This document shows positions 55,286 through 61,915 of a stretch of 64,000 nt of DNA, piece after piece. Within the stretch, counting starts at the first letter, position 1; every line of letters starts with the position of its first letter. The position numbers and the translations under genes were made by a program. Source of the DNA: Fulvivirga imtechensis AK7 (lineage in GTDB: Bacteria > Bacteroidota > Bacteroidia > Cytophagales > Cyclobacteriaceae); contig NZ_AMZN01000066.1 of the NCBI RefSeq assembly GCF_000331535.1, positions 1-64,000 on the forward strand, given 5' to 3'. The notes under the pieces were generated by a model, which did not search any database, was not told where the DNA came from, and was given only the letters and a program-made list of their open reading frames with translations.

Positions 55286-55510
55286 ATGTTTTGAGATATG
55301 AGATTTGAGACGTGAGATATGAGATTGAGAAAGGGAACAGGTGAGAAAATTCGGATTTAAAACTATAATTTACGAATTAAGCGAAAAAAGTTGGGGACCT
55401 GGAATATTCAAAAGATTGATCTGCTTTACACTATCATCTAATTTTTCAAGGAAACCACTGTTTATCAATAACATTTACACCATCTCCCCAAAATATTGCT
55501 TGCCCCAATT

Positions 55511-55561
55511 ACCACGTCATCCTGAAAATTTCGGAGAGGAACGGAGAAAATATTCAGGATC
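55511..55561 (+). repeat. R3 repeat, copy 2
   Basis: Reads ACCACGTCATCCTGAAAATT, then TCGGAGAGGA, then ACGGAGAAAATATTCAGGAT. It matches the minus strand of 27990-28041. The surrounding gap 55286-55648 has no gene; 55290-55330 is a run of GAGATATGAGATTTGAGACG-like units complementary in style to the words at 50-77. Confidence 0.65.
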
Positions 55562-55648
55562 TTCCTGAACAGAAGCAAAGCCAGAACTCATGCGGGCGCC
55601 ACGGATCGAAGAGTTGATCTTCCGTCTTCCGCCTTCCAACTTAAACCG

Positions 55649-55656
55649 TATCTTTG
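55649..55656 (+). promoter_or_regulatory. Candidate -7 element abutting the thioesterase start
   Basis: TATCTTTG matches TAnnTTTG and ends only 5 bp before the ATG at 55662. If used, transcription would start at or within a few bases of the ATG, giving a leaderless mRNA. Confidence 0.45.
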
Positions 55657-55661
55657 CCGGC

Positions 55662-56105
55662 ATGGATATCTTCAACTCATTCACTTTTAGGCAGGAGCTT
55701 CAGGTACGCTGGATGGACCTCGATCCTTTGGCACATGTTAACAACTCGATCTACATACAATATTTTGAACTAGGCAGGGGAAAATATATGTCTGCCGCCA
55801 GCTCCACGTGGGACTGGCATAAAAATATGTTCCTGATCGCAAGCATTACCTGCGACTATAAAAGAGAGCTTAAGCTCACTGACCACAACCCAGCCGTATG
55901 GGTGCGCACTTTGCGCTTCGGAGCTAAAAGTTTTGAACTGGAATACCTCATCTGTTCTGAAAAACAGGGTGAAACTATTCTTCATGCCCAGGGCAGAAGC
56001 ACTCAGGTAATGTTCGACATGAAAGAAAGAAGTACCTTTCAAATTCCTGAGTGGCTGAGAAATGAGATCACCGCTTATGAGAAATCAGGTAGTATTTTAT
56101 TGTAG
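55662..56105 (+). CDS. 4-hydroxybenzoyl-CoA-type (hotdog) thioesterase
   Basis: This 147-residue hotdog-fold acyl-CoA thioesterase of the YbgC/FadM type has the active-site segment VRWMDLDPLAHVNNSIYIQYFE, with Asp preceding HxNN as in 4HBT enzymes. The acyl chain is not predictable. ATG 55662 is chosen since the fold starts there; a longer frame from 55590 begins in low-complexity intergenic repeat. A promoter-like TATCTTTG lies immediately upstream. An R1 element begins 37 bp after the stop. Confidence 0.88.
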   Translation: MDIFNSFTFRQELQVRWMDLDPLAHVNNSIYIQYFELGRGKYMSAASSTWDWHKNMFLIASITCDYKRELKLTDHNPAVWVRTLRFGAKSFELEYLICSEKQGETILHAQGRSTQVMFDMKERSTFQIPEWLRNEITAYEKSGSILL

Positions 56106-56142
56106 GGAATGCTGATCTGCCGCTGATAAAATATTGGCTATA

Positions 56143-56300
56143 TAGTGTCTCTAAGAAAACGCCTGCGTTGCGCTTGCCTCAAAAATGCTCTTCCCGACAA
56201 CTGTAACAACTGTACGGAACTATCGCTTTTTTGGGAATTCATCCCGATCTTTGGCGGGAACGTTTTCCTAAAGCCGCTTAGAGTTTTCTTACAAGCACTA
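56143..56300. repeat. R1 palindromic element, copy 3 (inverted)
   Basis: This 158-bp copy lies in the opposite orientation to the other two. It begins TAGTGTCTCTAAGAAAACGC and ends GTTTTCTTACAAGCACTA. The interior holds CTTTTTTGGGAATTCATCCC and GGCGGGAACG, like copy 1 read backwards. It sits between the thioesterase and the broken HD gene, 37 bp after a stop and 93 bp before a start. Confidence 0.72.
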
Positions 56301-56393
56301 TGTAACTGTGACATCCTGTAGTTTGCAAAACTTAGCGAAAACAGCACCGTTTAAAACAGAATAGCAATTTAAATTTTAGGAAATTAAAAAATC

Positions 56394-56974
56394 ATGTCTC
56401 TGGAAAACCTCTCAAAACAACTGGCCTTCATTAAAGAGATCGATAAGCTCAAGTACATTCAGCGCAAAACAAGGCTGTTCAATAGTGACCGCAATGAAAA
56501 TGATGCCGAACATAGCTGGCATCTGGCGGTAATGGCCCTTGTGCTGGTTGAGCATTCCAATGAGAAGATCGACCTGCTGAGGGTTTTGAAAATGGTACTG
56601 ATCCATGACATTGTGGAAATAGATGCCGGAGATACTTTCCTGTATGACGCCAAGAGAGATGCTGGCAACGAAGAAGCAGAGCGTGAGGCTGCCAGAAGAA
56701 TATTTGGCATGTTACCCAAAGAACAGGCCGAAGAGTTGATAGCGATCTGGGAAGAGTTCGAAGAGGGGAAACCAAAGAAGCTAAATTTGCTCATTCCCTT
56801 GACAGGCTCGAACCAGTGCTGCAAAACGATTCCAACCAGGGAGGTACCTGGGCCGAGTATAATGTGCCTCGTGAAAAAGTGATCAGCAAAGTATGCGTGA
56901 TGGAGAAGGGGTCTGCCAGGTTGTGGAGCCACGCTGAGGGGTTAATCGCGAATTTTTACATCGACAAAGAATAG
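56394..56974 (+). pseudogene. HD-domain nucleotidase-like gene broken by a 1-bp deletion
   Basis: The frame from ATG 56394 gives an HD-domain protein of the YfbR/HDDC2 (5'-deoxynucleotidase) type: DAEHSWHLAVMALVL (first His), VLIHDIVEIDAGD (HD pair) and helices after. Near 56765-56775 the frame slips; as read, it ends at 56882 with an unrelated tail. The correct C-terminus (AKFAHSLDRLEPVLQ, WAEYNVPREKVISK, ARLWSHAEGLIANFYIDKE) continues in another frame to TAG at 56972-56974. Restoring one base in GGGGAAACCAAAG gives a 193-residue protein of normal length. Confidence 0.85.
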
Positions 56975-57092
56975 TGCGCTCCGGAGAAAAAGGCCTCACA
57001 TCCTGACATCAATCATTATCCCAATAGACTATCATCATTGAAGCCTTAAGGCGTTGACTGGTAGCTTTACCAATAAAAGAAGCTCAAAATTG

Positions 57093-57611
57093 ATGGTGGT
57101 CATCTACATACTATTGATACTGATCCTTGGCCTACTGCTGTGGGTCGTATTCGTGCCGGTTTATGTTAGGATAGACACTGCCATTGACCAATATGAGTTA
57201 AGTCAGGCGGGAACTATACGGATGTTGCTGCACCCTGGAGAGACACCATGGTGGAGTGTGCGGGTGTTTGGTTTTTTGGTGCCATACAAACGAAGCGAAA
57301 GCGAAAAGACAGAGCCGGAGAAAAGTATCCCTCCAAAAAAGAAAAAGTCGAAGTTCAAAAGATCTGCAGCAGCGTGGAAGTATATGATCAGGGGAATATT
57401 TCGTAACATAACCCTGAAACGCTTTACCTGCACGGTAGATGTGAATAATGTGGTGCTTAACGCGCAACTGGTGCCGGTGCTTATGCTGGTTAACCGAGGC
57501 CCGGTCAGCATTACTACTAACCTATGCGGACAATATTACCTTCACATGGAGGTTAAAGCTCAGCTCAACAAGCTGATTTGGACATTTATACGATTCTTAA
57601 CTAAAAAATAA
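57093..57611 (+). CDS. DUF2953-like membrane-anchored protein
   Basis: This protein of about 172 residues has one N-terminal membrane helix (VVIYILLILILGLLLWVVFV), a beta-rich segment (VYVRIDTAIDQYELSQAGTI), a Lys/Glu/Pro-rich linker and a C-terminal part (FTCTVDVNNVVLNAQLVPVL) like DUF2953. In Bacillus a DUF2953 gene (ytfI) is paired with ytfJ/gerW, as here with only 5 bp to the next gene. I chose ATG 57093, just before the helix; a TTG at 57054 is possible. Confidence 0.75.
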   Translation: MVVIYILLILILGLLLWVVFVPVYVRIDTAIDQYELSQAGTIRMLLHPGETPWWSVRVFGFLVPYKRSESEKTEPEKSIPPKKKKSKFKRSAAAWKYMIRGIFRNITLKRFTCTVDVNNVVLNAQLVPVLMLVNRGPVSITTNLCGQYYLHMEVKAQLNKLIWTFIRFLTKK

Positions 57612-57616
57612 AAACC

Positions 57617-57985
57617 ATGGAGATGAATTTTGAAACTTTATTAGAGCGCCTCACTGACTTTATTCAGAAAGAGGTAAAAACAGAAACAGTAATCGGGGAA
57701 CCCTTTAAGTTGGGTGAGTTCACTTGCGTACCTGTGGTGAAAGTTGGTATAGGTTTTGGCAGTGGAGGAGGTCACGGAGATTCAACAAAAACAGGTAAAG
57801 GAGAAGGTGGAGGAGCCGGTGGTGGTATAGGTATTGACCCCATTGGCTTCCTTGTTACTAAAGAAAATGAAATATCATTTATAAACACGCATCAAAGCAA
57901 ATCTATAGCCGGTATTTTTGAAAAGGTGCCTGATCTTATAGAGAAGCTGACGAAGAGGAAAGAGAAGGAGAAAGCCACTGCTTGA
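57617..57985 (+). CDS. GerW (YtfJ) family protein
   Basis: This 122-residue GerW/YtfJ-type protein has an N-terminal ETLLERLTDFIQKEVKTETV, a central Gly-rich stretch (VGIGFGSGGGHG, GGGAGGGIGIDPIGFLV) and a C-terminal helix rich in Lys. In Bacillus the homologue is a spore-associated protein, but GerW is widespread in non-sporulating bacteria, including Bacteroidota, where its role is unknown. It is coupled to the DUF2953-like gene by a 5-bp gap. Confidence 0.85.
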   Translation: MEMNFETLLERLTDFIQKEVKTETVIGEPFKLGEFTCVPVVKVGIGFGSGGGHGDSTKTGKGEGGGAGGGIGIDPIGFLVTKENEISFINTHQSKSIAGIFEKVPDLIEKLTKRKEKEKATA

Positions 57986-58018
57986 GCAGCGACCAATTTT
58001 AAGCCTTGTAAAACAAAA

Positions 58019-58040
58019 AACCTCTGATCTCTCAGAGGTT
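58019..58040 (-). terminator. Terminator of tRNA-Leu (bidirectional)
   Basis: AACCTCTGA (58019-58027) and TCAGAGGTT (58032-58040) form a perfect 9-bp stem with a TCTC loop. On the minus strand it is followed by TTTTGTTTTA, right after the tRNA-Leu gene. Confidence 0.85.
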
Positions 58041-58045
58041 TTAAG

Positions 58046-58130
58046 TACCCGGGGCGGGACTTGAACCCGCACGGCCGCAATGGCCACAGGATTTTAAGTC
58101 CTGCGTGTCTACCAATTCCACCACCCGGGC
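58046..58130 (-). tRNA. tRNA-Leu (anticodon TAA)
   Basis: The minus strand folds as an 85-nt cloverleaf: acceptor GCCCGGG pairing with CCCGGGT, D-arm TGGTGGAATTGGTAGACACG, anticodon loop CTTAAAA within CAGGA...TCCTG, a long variable arm (GTGGCCATTGCGGCC) and T-arm GCGGGTTCAAGTCCCGC. The anticodon TAA reads UUA/UUG. The class II variable arm confirms Leu. CCA is not encoded. Confidence 0.95.
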
Positions 58131-58169
58131 CTGGACTACTATGTAGTCAAAAAGGCATCTAAAAATAAA

Positions 58170-58186
58170 GCCTGCTTAATGCAGGC
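58170..58186 (-). terminator. Hairpin between tRNA-Gly and tRNA-Leu
   Basis: GCCTGC (58170-58175) and GCAGGC (58181-58186) with a 5-nt loop are flanked by T-runs on both strands (TTTATTTTT on the minus strand). It may separate the two tRNA transcripts or act as a processing site. Confidence 0.6.
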
Positions 58187-58217
58187 GATTTTTTTCGTTC
58201 TCCGTTTGAGAATCTTG

Positions 58218-58290
58218 AGCGAGAAACGGGGTTCGAACCCGCGACCTCAACCTTGGCAAGGTTGCGCTCTACCAGCTGAGCTATTCTCGC
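58218..58290 (-). tRNA. tRNA-Gly (anticodon GCC)
   Basis: The minus strand gives a 73-nt cloverleaf: acceptor GCGAGAA/TTCTCGC, D-arm AGCTCAGCTGGTAGAGC, anticodon stem AACCT/AGGTT around TGCCA and T-arm GCGGGTTCGAACCCCGT. Anticodon GCC reads GGC/GGU glycine codons. CCA is not encoded. Confidence 0.96.
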
Positions 58291-58329
58291 TTTTGTGTTT
58301 CTTGGTCAGTTACCTTTCCAAGTGGACTG

Positions 58330-58359
58330 CAAATTTAAGTAAGGGAATTTAATTTGCAA
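58330..58359 (-). promoter_or_regulatory. Promoter for the tRNA-Gly/tRNA-Leu pair
   Basis: On the minus strand, TTG (58359-58357), a 19-bp spacer and TAAATTTG (58337-58330) match the Bacteroidota -33/-7 pattern. The tRNA-Gly 5' end is 40 bp downstream. Confidence 0.6.
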
Positions 58360-58525
58360 CGCCTTTTTTGGAAAAAAATTAATTTTTTCCTGAGGTCATA
58401 AAAGTAGCAAAGGGATAAAAAATAAAGCCTTAATGTGCCTTGCAGCACTGTTCCAATTTTCTGCTATGGGGTTTCTTATCTGTCATTCCCCTGACATACC
58501 ACATTTAAATAGCTCGTAAAACTTA

Positions 58526-58539
58526 AACATGCCCATGTT
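58526..58539. promoter_or_regulatory. Candidate operator of the arsenosugar operon
   Basis: AACATG-CC-CATGTT is a perfect inverted repeat of 6-bp arms, ending 9 bp before the -7 element TATATTTG. Its place between the expected -33 and -7 boxes would let a bound dimer block RNA polymerase. No regulator gene is adjacent. Confidence 0.45.
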
Positions 58540-58548
58540 CTGTCCGTT

Positions 58549-58556
58549 TATATTTG
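58549..58556 (+). promoter_or_regulatory. -7 promoter element of the arsenosugar operon
   Basis: TATATTTG fits TAnnTTTG and lies 37 bp upstream of the first gene's ATG, giving a leader of about 32 nt. No clear -33 TTG is seen; the palindrome occupies that area. Confidence 0.6.
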
Positions 58557-58593
58557 TACATTAACATCCGACTTATTACAAACATATACTGTT

Positions 58594-58929
58594 ATGCAAA
58601 AGACTTACTACGACCCGGCAGACCTGAAAAAATTTGGAGATGTGGCTGAATTTCAGCCCGAGCTGGCGAAAAAATTTTTCGATTATTATGGTGATGTCTT
58701 TAAAGAGGGAGCCCTTACTGCAAGAGAGAAATCTTTGATTGCCCTTGCAGTATCACACGCCATTCAGTGTCCATATTGCATAGACGCATATACTTCCGAC
58801 TCGTTAGAAAAAGGGGCTACAGAACAACAAATGATGGAGGCTGTTCATGTGACCACCGCCATTCGTGGGGGGGCATCACTGGTCCATGGTGTTCAGATGA
58901 TGAACAAAGTAAAAAAACTTTCAATGTAG
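58594..58929 (+). CDS. Arsenosugar-biosynthesis-associated AhpD/peroxidase-like protein
   Basis: This 111-residue carboxymuconolactone-decarboxylase-fold protein has the redox pair Cys59-x-x-Cys62 (IQCPYCIDAYT) and upstream Glu and His (TAREKSLIALAVSHA) as in AhpD. Proteins of this type regularly precede arsS and are named for that association. A plausible job is redox chemistry or thiol recycling for the arsenic enzymes, which is inference. It heads the operon; arsS starts 18 bp after its stop. Confidence 0.9.
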   Translation: MQKTYYDPADLKKFGDVAEFQPELAKKFFDYYGDVFKEGALTAREKSLIALAVSHAIQCPYCIDAYTSDSLEKGATEQQMMEAVHVTTAIRGGASLVHGVQMMNKVKKLSM

Positions 58930-58947
58930 ATTTAGAACGCTCTCTGA

Positions 58948-60003
58948 ATGATCAAATCATTAAAAGCACAGCATCACAATCTTTCAGACACCACTACCCA
59001 ACTGAAAATATTGTCTAATGGTATTTTCGGAGAGGGAAGGCTGCCCACTTTCAGAAAGAAAATTGAGCCGCTCAATGAATTTCCTTTGAAACCGGCAGAG
59101 ATTGAAATATTTCAGGTCAATGTAGGCTACATGTGTAATCAGGTATGCAAGCATTGCCATGTGGATGCCGGTCCCGATCGCAAAGAGATCATGACAAGGG
59201 AAACGATGCAGCTTTGCCTGGATATTATGAAGAATTCAAATATCCTTACCCTCGATCTGACCGGTGGGGCACCGGAAATGAACCCGGACTTCAGGTGGTT
59301 TGTGGAGGAAGCCAATAAAATAGGAGTTCAGGAGATAATAGTAAGATCAAATCTAACCATAATACTGGCCAATCCGAAATACTATGACCTGCCACAGTTT
59401 TTCAGGAAAAATAATGTGAGAGTAGTTTCCTCCCTACCTTTTTATCAGCCTGATAAAACAGACCGCCAGCGCGGAGAAGGTGTGTTTGCGAAGTCTATTG
59501 AGGCCTTGAACATGCTCAACAAGATCGGCTATGGCATGCCGGGTACGGACTTAACTTTAGATTTGGTGTATAACCCGGGGGGAGCATTTCTGCCAGGCAA
59601 TCAGGCTGAACTGGAAAGAGATTTTAAAAAAGAACTTAAAGGGCATTACGGTATTGAATTCAATAGCCTGTTTACTATCACCAACCTTCCTATCAGCCGG
59701 TTTCTTGAATTTCTGATAAGAACGGAGAATTATGAAGAATATATGGAGAAGCTGGTGGCATCCTTTAATCCTGCTGCCGTTAAGGGAGTAATGTGCAGAA
59801 ATACGATATCCGTTGATTATGATGGTTATATGTATGATTGTGATTTCAACCAGATGCTGGGACTGAAGGTAGAAAAAACAGCCGGACAACATATACGGGA
59901 TTTTGATCTAAAGAAATTGGAAAATCGTAATATTGTTATCAGTCAGCATTGCTATGGCTGTACTGCGGGTGCAGGATCGAGCTGTCAGGGTACGGTAGCT
60001 TGA
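58948..60003 (+). CDS. arsS: Arsenosugar biosynthesis radical SAM protein ArsS
   Basis: This 351-residue radical SAM enzyme has cluster motif Cys63-x3-Cys67-x2-Cys70 (YMCNQVCKHCHVDAG) and a C-terminal cysteine-rich region (HCYGCTAGAGSSC) for auxiliary cluster or substrate binding. ArsS joins the 5'-deoxyadenosyl moiety of SAM to dimethylated arsenic, committing it to arsenosugars. The N-terminal HVDAGPDRKEIM and LDLTGGAPEMNP motifs are family-typical. It lies between the peroxidase-like gene and the nucleoside phosphorylase. Confidence 0.93.
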   Translation: MIKSLKAQHHNLSDTTTQLKILSNGIFGEGRLPTFRKKIEPLNEFPLKPAEIEIFQVNVGYMCNQVCKHCHVDAGPDRKEIMTRETMQLCLDIMKNSNILTLDLTGGAPEMNPDFRWFVEEANKIGVQEIIVRSNLTIILANPKYYDLPQFFRKNNVRVVSSLPFYQPDKTDRQRGEGVFAKSIEALNMLNKIGYGMPGTDLTLDLVYNPGGAFLPGNQAELERDFKKELKGHYGIEFNSLFTITNLPISRFLEFLIRTENYEEYMEKLVASFNPAAVKGVMCRNTISVDYDGYMYDCDFNQMLGLKVEKTAGQHIRDFDLKKLENRNIVISQHCYGCTAGAGSSCQGTVA

Positions 60004-60036
60004 TTATATTTACATTAACATACGTTGTCTTCAATA

Positions 60037-60855
60037 ATGAACATGGATCAGATCAGGGAAACTACCACGTTTCTCCAAAGCAAAGGTTTTGTCAATCCTG
60101 AAATCGGAGTGATCCTGGGAACAGGTCTCGGCACTAACTTCATCTCGCAAATTGAAATAGAAAAGGAACTCGCATATGCCGATATACCCAACTTCCCCAT
60201 AGCTACTGTTGAATTTCACAGCGGAAAGTTGGTTTACGGCAAGATATATGGTAAGCAAATCATTGCTATGCAGGGGCGATTCCATTACTATGAAGGATAT
60301 AATATGCAACAGGTCACATTTCCCGTAAGGGTAATGAAAATGCTGGGAATTAAGCAGTTGCTGATCTCTAACGCAGGGGGGAGTATGAATACTGATTGGC
60401 AGAAAGGTGATCTGATGTTGCTTGATGACCACATTAGCCTGCAAAATAGCAACCCGCTGGTGGGGCCTAATCTTGATGAACTGGGGCCGCGCTTTCCGGA
60501 TATGAGCCAACCCTATGATACGGCTATGAACAGACTGCTGGAAGAAATTGCTGCTGAAAAGCAAATTAACCTGCGAAAAGGCGTTTATGTAGCTGTGACA
60601 GGACCAAATCTTGAAACAAGAGCGGAGTACCGCTTTCTTAGGAGGATTGGCGCTGATGTAGTAGGAATGTCGACAGTGCCGGAAGTAATTGTTGCTAACC
60701 ACATGAACTTACCTTGTTGCGCCATATCTGTGCTCACTGATGATTGCGATCCGGATAACCTGCATCCGGTAAGCATTGAAGATATTATAGCCGTGGCCGG
60801 AAAGGCTGAAGCAAAACTGACCGAATTATATGTTGAGCTGATCAAGAGACTATGA
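60037..60855 (+). CDS. Purine nucleoside phosphorylase in the arsenosugar operon
   Basis: This 272-residue trimeric-type PNP cleaves purine ribonucleosides with phosphate. Motifs: GVILGTGLGTNFI (phosphate loop), VEFHSGKLVYGKIYGK, MQGRFHYYEGY, LLISNAGGSMN, GVYVAVTGPNLETRAEY and VGMSTVPEVIVANH. Its place between arsS and arsM suggests it removes adenine from the adenosylated arsenical, rather than serving general salvage; this is inference. ATG 60037 was chosen over an upstream TTG. Its stop overlaps the arsM start by 4 bp (ATGA). Confidence 0.92.
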   Translation: MNMDQIRETTTFLQSKGFVNPEIGVILGTGLGTNFISQIEIEKELAYADIPNFPIATVEFHSGKLVYGKIYGKQIIAMQGRFHYYEGYNMQQVTFPVRVMKMLGIKQLLISNAGGSMNTDWQKGDLMLLDDHISLQNSNPLVGPNLDELGPRFPDMSQPYDTAMNRLLEEIAAEKQINLRKGVYVAVTGPNLETRAEYRFLRRIGADVVGMSTVPEVIVANHMNLPCCAISVLTDDCDPDNLHPVSIEDIIAVAGKAEAKLTELYVELIKRL

Positions 60856-61823
60856 GCGCCTATTTAGAAACCACTAAAGATATATACCGCAAGGCTGCAG
60901 AAAATCCGGACGTGGGGTTGTGCTGTACTACTACCCCTGTTTGGCAACTTCCGGAGTTAAACATCCCCAAACGGATGCTTGAAATGAATTATGGGTGTGG
61001 CAGCACTGTGCATCCCAGAGATTTAGTGAATAACCCGTCCATACTTTATGTTGGGGTCGGTGGTGGCATGGAATTGCTGCAGTTTGCCTATTTCAGCCGT
61101 AGAAGTGGAGGGGTGATTGGTTTGGATGTTGTGGATGAAATGCTGGAGGCCAGCCGTCAAAATTTTAAAGAGGCAGAAAGACTTAATCCATGGTTCGAAT
61201 CTTCATTTGTTGATTTAAGGAAAGGTGATGCACTTGACCTGCCTGTGGAAGATGCGTCAATAGATGTAGCTGCGCAAAACTGTCTTTTCAACATTTTCAT
61301 CAAGGAAGACCTGCAAAAGGCGCTGGCAGAAATGTACAGGGTGCTAAGGCCCCATGGCCGGCTCCTACTCTCCGATCCTGTTTGCAACCAAACAATGCCT
61401 GAAAATCTTAGAAATGATGAACGTTTGAGAGCACTGTGCCTGAGCGGAGCTCTGCCTTTAAAAGAATACGTTAAAATGATCACAGATATTGGTTTCGGCA
61501 CCGTGGAGATCAGAGCCAAACGGCCTTATCGCATCCTCGACCCCAGGCATTACGATACGAAAGAAAATATTTACATCGAAAGCGTAGAAGTTTGCGCCAT
61601 TAAAGATCCCATGCCGGAAGATGGTCCTTGCGTCTTTACCGGTAAAACAGCCATTTTCTATGGCAATGAGGAATACTTTGACGATCATAAAGGGCATGTG
61701 CTGATGAAAAATCAACCACTGTCCGTATGTGATAAAACAGCCGGAGCGTTGGCATCTTTGGGTAGAAATGATATTTTTATCTCCGACTCTACTTTCTTTT
61801 ACGATGGCGGAGGCTGCTGCTAA
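60852..61823 (+). CDS. arsM: Arsenosugar-type arsenite methyltransferase ArsM
   Basis: This 323-residue methyltransferase converts As(III) to methylated arsenicals with SAM. The SAM motif is at 66-82 (YVGVGGGMELLQFAYFS). Many cysteines are available to bind arsenic: Cys24-Cys25 (GLCCTTTP), Cys49, Cys144, Cys178, Cys196, Cys248, Cys260, Cys293 and the terminal Cys322-Cys323 (GGGCC). This N-terminal LCCTTTP and C-terminal FFYDGGGCC pattern marks the ArsM group linked to arsS. It is translationally coupled to the phosphorylase gene. Confidence 0.93.
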   Translation: MSAYLETTKDIYRKAAENPDVGLCCTTTPVWQLPELNIPKRMLEMNYGCGSTVHPRDLVNNPSILYVGVGGGMELLQFAYFSRRSGGVIGLDVVDEMLEASRQNFKEAERLNPWFESSFVDLRKGDALDLPVEDASIDVAAQNCLFNIFIKEDLQKALAEMYRVLRPHGRLLLSDPVCNQTMPENLRNDERLRALCLSGALPLKEYVKMITDIGFGTVEIRAKRPYRILDPRHYDTKENIYIESVEVCAIKDPMPEDGPCVFTGKTAIFYGNEEYFDDHKGHVLMKNQPLSVCDKTAGALASLGRNDIFISDSTFFYDGGGCC

Positions 61824-61860
61824 AATTTTAGTTTTTTGTCTGTAGGCTTGAGTAAAGTGA

Positions 61861-61912
61861 AACTGAAAACTGAAAACTGAAAACTGAAAACTGAGAACTG
61901 AGAACTAAGAAA
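61861..61912. repeat. Heptanucleotide tandem repeat upstream of the aldo/keto reductase
   Basis: Seven 7-bp units run head to tail: AACTGAA four times, AACTGAG twice and AACTAAG once, ending 3-4 bp before the reductase ATG. Unit length is not a multiple of three. In the leader, copy-number change would alter promoter-to-start spacing. It relates in sequence to the degenerate block at 36850-36912. Confidence 0.7.
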
Positions 61913-61915
61913 CTG

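Noticed and set aside
57617-57985. GerW as evidence of sporulation
   Set aside because: Every other marker is Bacteroidota, which do not form endospores, and the family is widespread outside sporulators.
61861-61912. Heptad array as a CRISPR-like repeat
   Set aside because: There are no spacers, units are only 7 bp and no cas genes are present.
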